Source: Phycisphaerales bacterium UBA3158
Lineage (GTDB): Bacteria; Planctomycetota; Phycisphaerae; Phycisphaerales; SM1A02
Length of the DNA stretch: 19,688 nt
NCBI GenBank assembly: GCA_002364555.1
Contig: DEYM01000072.1
Coordinates: 1 to 19,688 of the forward strand
Direction of reading: 5' to 3'
The position numbers and the translations under genes are program-made. Positions within the stretch are counted from its first letter, which is position 1. Each line of letters begins with the position of its first letter. The notes under the pieces are model-generated. The model made no database searches. It had not been told where the DNA came from and worked only from the letters and a program-made list of their open reading frames with translations. This document shows positions 7,450-15,600 of this stretch, piece after piece.

Positions 7450-8619
7450 ATGATCTACAACCTTCTTCAATCCTGGCATGACTGGCTCGAATCATTCGGG
7501 GGCTATTCCCTCCTGCAGGTCCTCTATCAGATCGAATTCCGCGCCTTCTTCGCCGTGATTCTTTCGTTCTCGATCGTTCTTCTCCTTGGTGAGCGAACCA
7601 TCCGGTGGCTCCTCAAGCAGAAGCTGGGAGATTCCCCCGAGTTCTACAACGCCGATCTGAACCAGTTGATGGCAAGCAAGGCGAACGTGCCCACGATGGG
7701 TGGGATACTCATCGTCTTCTCGATTCTGGCCTCGACGTTTCTACTGGCAGATCTCTTCAACGACTATGTCCACATCTCTCTGGTGGTGCTGCTCTGGCTG
7801 GCCATTCTCGGTGGTGCGGATGACTGGCTGAAACTCACGACCGCCCGCCGTCGTCCAGGTGCCAGGGAGGGATTGTTCGCCTGGGAGAAATTCCTGTTCC
7901 AGATCGGCATCGGAGTCATCGCGGGAATGTACCTCTGGCGACTCACCGGGGATAGCCAGTCGGCGATGGTTCTCAATCTTCCCTTTCAGAGAACCTACCA
8001 GCCCGGGACCGAAGGTCTCATCCTGGAGCAGGGGGTCCTGGTGCTTCCCTGGCTTCCCTTCATCATCATCGCCACCTTGTGGATTGCCGGGACATCCAAT
8101 GCGGTGAACATCACGGACGGCATGGACGGCCTCGTGTCCGGGCTGATGCTCATCGCGGCCCTTGCGATGATGCTTCTTGCCTACATCGCCGGTTCCTCGG
8201 GCAGAGCGCAGTACATGCTGTTCCCATTCGTGGAAGGCAGCGAGGAACTCATGGTCGTCGCCGGTTCGATCGCCGGTTCATGCCTTGGATTCCTGTGGTT
8301 CAACTGCTCCCCGGCAAAGGTCTTCATGGGTGATACCGGATCATTGCCCCTGGGCGGACTTCTCGCGCTCATAGCCTGCGCGCTTCGCCAGGAGATCATG
8401 CTCGTCGTTATCGGTGCCGTGTTCTACTGGGAACTCCTGAGCGTCATGCTTCAGGTCGGATACTTCAGGCTCACCGGAGGCAAACGCATATTCCGATGCT
8501 CACCGATCCACCATCACTTCCATCTTGGTGGCTGGTCGGAATCGCAGATCGTCTCCCGATTCTGGATTCTCGGCGTCGTCGCGGTGGTGGTCGCCGCCGT
8601 TCTGCTCAAGCTTCGCTAG
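7450..8619 (+). CDS. mraY: Phospho-N-acetylmuramoyl-pentapeptide-transferase
   Basis: Integral membrane enzyme that transfers phospho-MurNAc-pentapeptide to undecaprenyl phosphate, making lipid I. About ten hydrophobic helices run through the protein. Conserved cytoplasmic motifs are all present: SKANVPTMGG (76-85, K77), the Asp pair in ADDWLK (D124, D125), NITDGMDGL (220-228), GDTGSL (294-299) and PIHHHFHLGGW (352-362, histidines 354-356). At 389 residues it is somewhat longer than the usual 360, mainly from an N-terminal extension. Start ATG 7450 lacks a clear Shine-Dalgarno; the 25-base gap from murF argues for the same transcript. In many dcw clusters murD, ftsW and murG follow, but here the block ends, and the last 14 bases overlap the convergent rluD-like gene. 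Confidence 0.97.
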   Translation: MIYNLLQSWHDWLESFGGYSLLQVLYQIEFRAFFAVILSFSIVLLLGERTIRWLLKQKLGDSPEFYNADLNQLMASKANVPTMGGILIVFSILASTFLLADLFNDYVHISLVVLLWLAILGGADDWLKLTTARRRPGAREGLFAWEKFLFQIGIGVIAGMYLWRLTGDSQSAMVLNLPFQRTYQPGTEGLILEQGVLVLPWLPFIIIATLWIAGTSNAVNITDGMDGLVSGLMLIAALAMMLLAYIAGSSGRAQYMLFPFVEGSEELMVVAGSIAGSCLGFLWFNCSPAKVFMGDTGSLPLGGLLALIACALRQEIMLVVIGAVFYWELLSVMLQVGYFRLTGGKRIFRCSPIHHHFHLGGWSESQIVSRFWILGVVAVVVAAVLLKLR

Positions 8620-9808
8620 CCTCATCCGGGGATGCCAGACCAAGCATGGCGTCGACATCGAGTTCGGTACCGGGCACCTTTGGTCTGGAGACGAACTGAT
8701 GCTTTCTGAGCAGTAGGACGAGTGTCCTCAGATCTTCAGGAAGTGGGGCGATGAAGGTCATCTCCTCCTCCGTTCTCGGGTGGACGAAGCCAAGCAGGCT
8801 GGCATGGAGCGCCTGTCGGCCAAGTACCTTGGACGACTGGGAGAGCGATTCGTCCTGGCCGGGGCCGAAGATGTCTCGTCCATGCAGATGGCGACCACCG
8901 TAGTAGTCATCTCCCGCGATCGGCCATCCCAGATGGGACAGGTGCACACGGATCTGATGCGTTCTTCCTGTCCTGAGTTCCAGCTCGACCAATGTGAATT
9001 TCTCGTAGCACTCGCGAACACGATAGATCGTGACGGAGTCCTTGCCCGTGGTGTCCCATCTGACCGCGTATCGATCACGGATGGTCGGATGCTTGCCAAG
9101 AGGCACATCGATCACATCGGTCATGGGCTCGACCTTTCCATGGACCAGTGCCAGATACCTCTTTCTCGTGCGACGGTGTTCGAACTGTCGTCCCAGCCTC
9201 CAGTGGGCGGTATCCGTCTTGGCGAAGACCATGACGCCGGTCGTATGCCTGTCGAGTCGATGGACGACACCGGGCCTGGCTTCCTCACGCCCGACATCGG
9301 ACAATTCACCAGAGGATCTGTTTCGGCAATGCCAGGCCAGGCCATTGACCAGCGTGCCTCTCTGATTGCCTCTGGCTGGATGGACGATGACATCGTCATG
9401 CTTGTTGAGGATCAGAATCTCCCGATCCTCGTACATGATGTTGAGATCCATCTCATCGGCCGGGAGCACTGAGCTCGGTGGTGGGGGAATCGCGACGGAT
9501 ACCTCGTCTCCACGACGAAGTCTGGTGGAGGCCTTCGGGGTCCGGCCATTGACGGAGACGGCCTTCTCCGCGATGAGCCTCTGCAGCGATGTCCTGCTCA
9601 GGAATGGAATTCGATCAACGAGATAGCGATCGAGCCGCTTGTTGAGATCCCTTGAAAGGGTGAAGTCCACGATGATGGCGCCGTCATCGTCCGTCAGCGC
9701 TTCATAGAGTTCGTGAAGGCGGCTGGGATCGACCTTGCCACCGGCGTTGATCAGGGCCTCATCACCGGATTCCGCCTGATCTGGCAGATCTTCCGGGTGT
9801 CCGCTCAC
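8606..9808 (-). CDS. rluD: RluA/RluD-family ribosomal large-subunit pseudouridine synthase
   Basis: Converts specific uridines in 23S rRNA (E. coli RluD: helix 69) to pseudouridine. An S4 RNA-binding domain spans about residues 57-105 (KRLDRYL, SLQRLIAEKAVSVNGR, GDEVSV). The catalytic domain follows, with GVVHRLDRHTTGVMV (180-194; D186 the expected nucleophile), RKRYLALVHG (215-224) and LRTGRTHQIRVHLSHLGWPIAGD (278-300). About 45 residues at the N-terminus, acidic and without domain character, exceed the E. coli protein. Assignment to the family is firm; RluD rather than another RluA-type target is inferred from the S4 domain. Start ATG 9808 overlaps the upstream gene's stop as ATGA. Its 3' end overlaps mraY by 14 bases, tail to tail. 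Confidence 0.94.
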   Translation of the reverse strand: MSGHPEDLPDQAESGDEALINAGGKVDPSRLHELYEALTDDDGAIIVDFTLSRDLNKRLDRYLVDRIPFLSRTSLQRLIAEKAVSVNGRTPKASTRLRRGDEVSVAIPPPPSSVLPADEMDLNIMYEDREILILNKHDDVIVHPARGNQRGTLVNGLAWHCRNRSSGELSDVGREEARPGVVHRLDRHTTGVMVFAKTDTAHWRLGRQFEHRRTRKRYLALVHGKVEPMTDVIDVPLGKHPTIRDRYAVRWDTTGKDSVTIYRVRECYEKFTLVELELRTGRTHQIRVHLSHLGWPIAGDDYYGGRHLHGRDIFGPGQDESLSQSSKVLGRQALHASLLGFVHPRTEEEMTFIAPLPEDLRTLVLLLRKHQFVSRPKVPGTELDVDAMLGLASPDEASEA

Positions 9809-10590
9809 GGGCTGACGGGGTCGGCTGATCCGCCTTCCTTCTCCACTGGTGGAGTCGTCGAGGAGGGTAGATTGAGAATGTTGTCACCGGATGTGGTCGT
9901 CAGTCCGGGTGTCGAGAATGTCGGCAGTGCGGGCTGGGCCGGTGCCGGTGGACTGGGCAGTGTGATGTCCTGGACATAGAGGTCGGCAGTGGCGGCACGT
10001 TGATTGGCTTGATCGGCGAGGAATGGATACCAGTCGCCGGATCGCGCTGCGGATTGCTCGTAGTAGGCCTTGGCCTTGTCGATGTCGCCTGCGGATTCGG
10101 ACAAGGCGGCCAACCCGTTGAGGGCGTTCACGGTGACGATGGTGTCACCGAATGAACCGTCGTCGCTATCGACCACCTGGTTGTAGAGCATCGCCGCGTG
10201 TTCCATGCCCTTGCTTCGATCCTCTTCGCTCAGAGGCGTGCCGTCTTCGATGGTTGAACCGATCGCCAGATTGCTCTGCATGGACTGAAGGTACGAGTTG
10301 GCTGCCCGAAGTCGAGCGAGATTCGCGATCCCGTCGATGGCACCATGTGTATTGGCCACATCCTCCAGCGAGGCCGGCATGACCGCTTCGCTGAAGTCGA
10401 ACCACGCCTGTTCACGTGCGCGTAGTTCGGCTCTCTGGATATTCACGATGTACATGTAGACGGCGATGCCGATGAGGACGGCCAGGAGATACCAAGGCCC
10501 ACTGGTCTTGATCCAGTTCACAAAGTCCTCGTTCACTCTGCTTTCGCCGAGATCCGACTGCTGAACCTGTTGGAGACGTTCGCGATCCAT
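9805..10590 (-). CDS. Membrane-anchored TPR-like protein, YfgM-type
   Basis: A 261-residue protein with a short cytosolic N-terminus (residues 1-30), one hydrophobic segment (about 33-50, WYLLAVLIGIAVYMYIV) and a long outer region. The outer region has helix pairs resembling degenerate TPRs (about 60-140 and 150-205, for example LSESAGDIDKAKAYYEQSAA) and a Pro/Ser/Thr-rich, probably unstructured tail (210-261). The layout resembles YfgM-type tetratricopeptide membrane proteins, which in E. coli associate with the translocon; that is analogy only. The frame stays open to 10632, but AGGAG at 10604-10600 with 9-base spacing points to ATG 10590 (MDRERLQQVQ). Its stop overlaps the rluD-like start by four bases. 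Confidence 0.82.
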   Translation of the reverse strand: MDRERLQQVQQSDLGESRVNEDFVNWIKTSGPWYLLAVLIGIAVYMYIVNIQRAELRAREQAWFDFSEAVMPASLEDVANTHGAIDGIANLARLRAANSYLQSMQSNLAIGSTIEDGTPLSEEDRSKGMEHAAMLYNQVVDSDDGSFGDTIVTVNALNGLAALSESAGDIDKAKAYYEQSAARSGDWYPFLADQANQRAATADLYVQDITLPSPPAPAQPALPTFSTPGLTTTSGDNILNLPSSTTPPVEKEGGSADPVSP

Positions 10591-10599
10591 GGTGGTTGG

Positions 10600-10604
10600 C
10601 TCCT
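10600..10604 (-). promoter_or_regulatory. Ribosome binding site deciding the YfgM-like start
   Basis: AGGAG on the minus strand lies 9 bases before ATG 10590. The upstream in-frame ATG at 10632 has no comparable site, so the shorter protein is preferred. Confidence 0.6.
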
Positions 10605-10646
10605 GAAGGACCCCTGGCCGTGAATGAGGCATGGGGCAAGCACCTC

Positions 10647-10675
10647 ATGGTATCGAGGCAGAAGGAGCGGAGCAA
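10647..10675 (-). promoter_or_regulatory. Candidate promoter for YfgM-like/rluD pair
   Basis: In the 99-base gap after the kinase gene, the minus strand reads TTGCTC (10675-10670), 17 bases, TACCAT (10652-10647). The -10 matches four of six positions and the leader would be about 50 bases. No terminator hairpin for the kinase gene is visible in the same gap, so read-through is also possible. Confidence 0.28.
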
Positions 10676-10689
10676 TGGCCAAGAGGGCA

Positions 10690-11664
10690 TCAGGCCCCTT
10701 GAAGTCGTTCCAGAGCGCTTGCCAGCTGGTTCCGGCAGGCTGACAGGAATCTCGGATGCCCCTCGGTCCTCATGAAGGCAGGGGCCGTTGCCGCCATCAA
10801 GGCGCGGCGAATATCGGCCAGTGGCTCATAGCTTGCCTCGACCGACAGGCCCCGAGCCAGTCTCGCTTCAGCCATCCTCTGAACAGGCCTCGAGGCCCCG
10901 AGACGTTGAGGGAGTGCCCATAGACGCCTTTCGAGGTACACCGCATCCTCGATCCAGTGGCCTGGCCTGACTTCGGCCAGATCGATCAGCGTCACCGCTC
11001 CGCTTTCGGCGGCAACGCGGCTCATGGCATTGGCCAGATGGAGATCTCCATGGATCCAATGATCCAGATCCCGCTCTCTCCATCGCTCGACCATGTTCGG
11101 AAGACTTCCCTCGAGCCGGTGGAGAAGTTCCAGCCAGATCCTCTCCTCCGCGATGTGGTTGCGTTTGATGCTTCGACATGAATGTTCGCACAGAGCATTC
11201 CAGTCCTCGGTCCGAGCCTTCTCCTTTTCAACGACGAAGGCGTCCGCCTCCTCGTAAAAGCGCGTGACGGCTTCGATCGTCCTCGTGACATGATCTGTGT
11301 GCCATCGCTTACCCAGCGGACCAAAGGGAAGCCATTCGATGACGATCCAGGCGAGATCGTAGGATTCAAGACTGCTCCCAGAGGCATGGAGGTGAGGCAC
11401 GACCGGTTCCATCTCATCACCGGAATGCTGGAGCCTTCTCATCCACAGGAGCTCACGTGCCTTGATTGGAAACTTGACCATGACATCATGCTTCTCGTCG
11501 TTGGCGTCCTGCCAGATGGCGCGGCCGGTTGCGGCGCCACCGCGTTGCCAGTCAGCACGAAACCAGTGGACATCCTCGAGACGTCCATTGCATGCTCTGT
11601 AGAGATGGGGAAGGAGCATGTCCGCCAGCTGGCGGTTGCCTGGATTGGTGTCTTCTCTTTTCAT
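10690..11664 (-). CDS. APH-fold phosphotransferase family protein
   Basis: A 324-residue protein with the aminoglycoside-phosphotransferase/choline-kinase fold. The signature is WIHGDLHLANAM (203-214): D207 is the expected catalytic base and N212 a metal ligand. LIDLAEVRPGHWIEDAV (226-242) is the metal-binding block, with D228 in the DFG-like position and E239/D240 in the region that normally reads YDLA. K64 (VMVKFPIKA) is the likely ATP-binding lysine, and VIEWLPFGPL (108-117) looks like the hinge. The substrate cannot be predicted: members phosphorylate sugars, choline, antibiotics or peptides, and nothing here points to resistance. There is no signal peptide, so it is cytosolic. It starts at ATG 11664 with only a weak ribosome site and is divergent from the HAD gene across 96 bases. 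Confidence 0.85.
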   Translation of the reverse strand: MKREDTNPGNRQLADMLLPHLYRACNGRLEDVHWFRADWQRGGAATGRAIWQDANDEKHDVMVKFPIKARELLWMRRLQHSGDEMEPVVPHLHASGSSLESYDLAWIVIEWLPFGPLGKRWHTDHVTRTIEAVTRFYEEADAFVVEKEKARTEDWNALCEHSCRSIKRNHIAEERIWLELLHRLEGSLPNMVERWRERDLDHWIHGDLHLANAMSRVAAESGAVTLIDLAEVRPGHWIEDAVYLERRLWALPQRLGASRPVQRMAEARLARGLSVEASYEPLADIRRALMAATAPAFMRTEGHPRFLSACRNQLASALERLQGA

Positions 11665-11760
11665 TTCAGGTCACTCGAAAGGACGCCTCGAGCGTAGCAT
11701 GTTGCCTTCCTGTCTGTTCCGAGGTTGCTCCAGTCTGCATGAAAGCGTAGGGTCCGGCGA

Positions 11761-12621
11761 ATGAACAAGATGCCCAGTCTTCTCGTGGTCGATCTGGATG
11801 GAACACTCCTGTGTCCACAAGGCCAGGTCTCGTCGGTCAATCGCGGGGCGCTTCATGCGGCACGAGATTCGGGTATTGAAATCATGATCGCCACCGGCCG
11901 CACTCACATGGAGTGCCATGACATCCTCGATTCACTGGAGTATCAGGGGCCAATGGTGATCGCCAGTGGGGCGGCCATGGTGGACTGGCCCTCAGGCAGA
12001 ACCCTGGAGCGTACGCCGCTTGTGGAGTCCGATTCCCATCTGGTCACGACGACTCTGCGATCCCTTGGTCACGCCGTCATGCTGCTCAAGGATCGACACG
12101 TCGCGGATACCGACTACACGATCATCGGCAGTGAACAGATGCATCCCACGTCGGAATGGTGGCTCGATCTCCATGAGGTCCAGTGCAAGCGGCTTGATCA
12201 TCTGGAGGACGATGATTCACTCCAATACACACTCCGGATCGCCAGCCTGGGAACCCCTGCGGAGATGGCAAGGGCCGCCGAGAGCATCAGGGAAACGCTC
12301 GGCGATCGTGTATTCTTTCGACATTGGCCGGCTGTAGGCAGGGATGGAGAATGCGTACACATGCTTGAAATCTTCATGCAAGGCGTGAACAAGTGGACCA
12401 TGGTCTCGCGGTACTGCGAAGCGAGCGAGATCGGCTTCGAACAGGTCGCGGCGATAGGTGACGGATTGAACGACATCGAGCTCATCGCCGGCGCGGGCAT
12501 TGGTATCGCAGTCGAGAACGCGGACCAGGCCGTGCGACGTGTGGCGAACAGGATGACGCGTTCGCATGATCAGGATGGTGTGGCCCATGCCGTTGAGAGA
12601 CTCATGGATGGATGGTCATGA
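11761..12621 (+). CDS. Cof-type HAD-superfamily phosphatase
   Basis: A haloacid-dehalogenase phosphatase of the Cof/YbiV type (large C2 cap between motifs 2 and 3). Motif 1 is DLDGTLL (D11 nucleophile, D13 acid/base), motif 2 ATGR (44-47), motif 3 lysine K211 in GVNKW, and motif 4 GDGLND (233-238, D234 and D238 for Mg2+). The cap covers about residues 85-185. The 286-residue length is standard. Members dephosphorylate sugar phosphates, FMN precursors or other small metabolites; the substrate here is unknown. Start ATG 11761 has AGGG at 11749-11752 with 8-base spacing. The stop overlaps the next gene (ATGA at 12618-12621), so the two are probably translated together. Catalytic residues are complete, unlike those of the downstream partner. 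Confidence 0.92.
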   Translation: MNKMPSLLVVDLDGTLLCPQGQVSSVNRGALHAARDSGIEIMIATGRTHMECHDILDSLEYQGPMVIASGAAMVDWPSGRTLERTPLVESDSHLVTTTLRSLGHAVMLLKDRHVADTDYTIIGSEQMHPTSEWWLDLHEVQCKRLDHLEDDDSLQYTLRIASLGTPAEMARAAESIRETLGDRVFFRHWPAVGRDGECVHMLEIFMQGVNKWTMVSRYCEASEIGFEQVAAIGDGLNDIELIAGAGIGIAVENADQAVRRVANRMTRSHDQDGVAHAVERLMDGWS

Positions 12622-15600
12622 CGAATCCCTCCTCGCCTCCCGAACATCCCATCTGGCGTCACTCGGGGACGACGACGCTGTCGGCCGCCGAAGCCATTCT
12701 CAAGGGTGCGCTTGAATGTCTTCCCAGTGTTCAGCGTGTCGTCTACGTCGCATCGCAGGCAACCACGGATCTCGACGACATACAGTCCAATCCCGATCTG
12801 TCCGAACTGCTCAGAATGCACCGTCTCAGAGTCGATCGGATGGCTGATGCGGGGCGAGCTGCCCAGATGGCCGCATGGGCTGCCCGACAAGGCCAGCATG
12901 TGATTGCCGTGCTCACCGGGCCGACAGTGCCGGCGGCGCTGAATCTTCTTGAATCGAATTCGCGACCACTGCCTGATGGTGCTGGTCTGGGACTGATCGT
13001 CGAGGATCTCGCACTCAACAGCGCGGCGGTCGACATACGTGGTCGGCTGGCACGTCAGGACATTCCGGTTCTGGAAGCCCGTGATGTTCCCCATCTACGG
13101 GATTCCATCGAGAATGTGCTGAGGATCAGTCGTTCAGACCGTGGAATGGCCGCCGTGGTCGTCGATCGAAGTGTTCTCCGAAACACGGAATCGGTCACGT
13201 TGCGAGCCAATCGTGGAGAAGAGGACATCGATGATCCCATGAGGCATCGTCGGCGCCGTCGTCCTCGATGGCAGGAGACGGGCGGACCGCTTCGAATGGC
13301 CCGCCGACTGGAACTCAATTCATGGCGTGCACTTCCATCGCCGGGTGAAGCCATCTCGATCGGATTCGTCACGATCGGCCCGGCGGATAGAGCCCTGCGA
13401 CACATGGCGATGATCCTCGGGATCTCGGGCAAGCTTCCTGTTCTTCATCTGGGTGTCATTCATCCCATGGACGACGCGGCAGTGGCCAGACTCCTCAAGC
13501 GATGCCGGAATGTAGTCGTCATCGAGCCGCGGCCGGGTACCGTCGAGCGTGATGTCCTTCGAGTCGCCGAGGATCTCAGGCGTCGCGGAGAGGATCCCGC
13601 ACTGGTCTGGGGAGAATCGCTGCCTCCCGACGAGGATGGGCAGACGGATGGATTCGAATTCCGGGAGTCGCTTCATCCATCGAGTCTTCTGAGAAAGCTT
13701 CAGCACCTTCTTCGAAACTTCACCACAGACGACGTTATCCGGGAGGAGTTCCAGGAGGAGCCTCGGGCGCTGCCTGTCCCCGTGCTTGTCGAACGATTCG
13801 GCTCCGCCGGTCAGCATGAGGCCATCCGTCGGCTGGCGACGACACTGGTCGATGCCATCGATCAAAACGTGTCCGATTCAGATATCGACGAGCCGGACGA
13901 GCATGAGGCGGCTCCGGATACATCACCCATCAGGCTCTTCCTGGATGGTGAAGCCATCGGGCCCGTCGAAGGCCGCCCCGTCTATGTCGAGACCTTTTCC
14001 GGACCGAGTTTCTTCAGGCATGGAGCCGCCGCAGTCAGGCAGGCCGCGATCTCAAGCGATTCCTGGATTCTGATGGTCGCCCAGCCACATGGTTCATCGC
14101 GTGTGGATCTCGAACGCCTGGCCCGGGCCGCCGTTCCAGCCGATCATGCGGCCCAGATACACATCAAACGCGGCACGCTTGCGGAAACAAGCCGACTGCG
14201 TCGAATGCTACGGGAATCGCTGCATGAGTCCGGCCTCGTGGTGATCATCATCGACGATGGCCCACCGACTCGATTCAACGTCAACACGATCGAAGCGGAG
14301 ATGCTGAAGGTCGATCAGCGGGGGTTTCAGCCGATGCAGCGGATCGTATGGCCAGCCGATCGGGCCAGTGTGATCCGTCAACCCCCAATGCTTGCGGAGC
14401 TTGAGGTGGAAGCCGTCCGTCACGCGGCTGCCCTGGAGACGCGGACGAGCCGCGAGGCGATTCCCTGGCGATGGCCACCTCGACTTGGTGGGCGAGTCAA
14501 GCTTCTGGTCGAACAGGTCGAGGTGCATCGAAATCGTCCTCCGATCCGAGAGCTGATCGATGTCGACAAGAAGCTGAAGCCACCGACTCCGATTCATGCC
14601 GATGCTGCCTCATGGTCCGTTCACATAGCCGGGCTGCGAGGCAAGTCGCCGGGACTCGCGGCGCGTGTGCTTCTGATGGCCGGTACCCGCATGGGATACC
14701 ACGTGCAGGCGAGAATGCTTCCCGCGCCCACCGGCGCCGGGCGTCGTGCCTGGGCCCAGGTATCCTTCTGCAGACCTCGATCCGACGAGGAGGCCGCCGC
14801 CATCGGAGCGACTATCCCCTGGGGTGAGGCGGATCTGCTGCTCTCTCTCGATCGTGCACAGGGACTGCTCTCCGTGAGTCCCGATGGCGTGCTCAGAGTC
14901 GCCGCCCCCGGTCGAACTCGTGGCGTGATCAACATCGGGCTGTTCGAGGATCAGATGGACCGAGAGCTGGCCTCCCAATCAACGACCGAAATAGCGGCCT
15001 ACTTCCGTGAGCTTCTTCATCCGGAAGGTCAGGTCATCGAGGACTACACCGATCTTTGTCGATGGCGTTTCCACAATGAGAGACTGGCCGATCTCGCGCA
15101 GCTGGGGACCGCCTACCAGATGGGGGCCGTGCCGTTGAGTGCCGATTCGATTGAAGGAGCGCTCCGGGAACTGGAGGCAATGGGGTATGCCAGGTCGATG
15201 GAGGCCTTCAGTCTCGGGCGATACTTCGCGCAGCATTCCAAGGGTCTTCGTCGCCCGGGTGAGGATCCGAACGCCGAGACGGCGGAGCGGTTCATCAGAC
15301 GGCAACGAACACCCGCACTGGGCAGGCATCGAATGGGGACCCGCGGTCGATCCGAACGGTTCGCCCGGCTCACTCAGCGCGTGTACTACGACATCCCGGA
15401 TCTGGACAACACCGAGGAGGGGCGCGAGGCGTACTGCGATCTGGCCGTCGCTCTGCGTCGATGCGTCACCTGGGGAGGGTTCGACTATGCAGAGCGGTTC
15501 GCCGATGCGATCGTCTCGCTCTACAACGCCGATCGGTCCGATACCGGTCGCGCATTGACAAGCAAGGCCATTCTGCCCCTGGCGGAAGCCTATCTGGCGC

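Noticed and set aside
8780..9472. 230-residue open frame on the plus strand
   Set aside because: Lies wholly inside the rluD-like gene on the opposite strand, whose S4 and HRLD motifs are intact; the frame is a by-product of GC-rich codon use.
11748..11753. TAGGGT as -10 box paired with TTGCTC at 11725
   Set aside because: The same bases form the best ribosome site (AGGG, 8 bases before ATG 11761), and a promoter there would make a leaderless mRNA.
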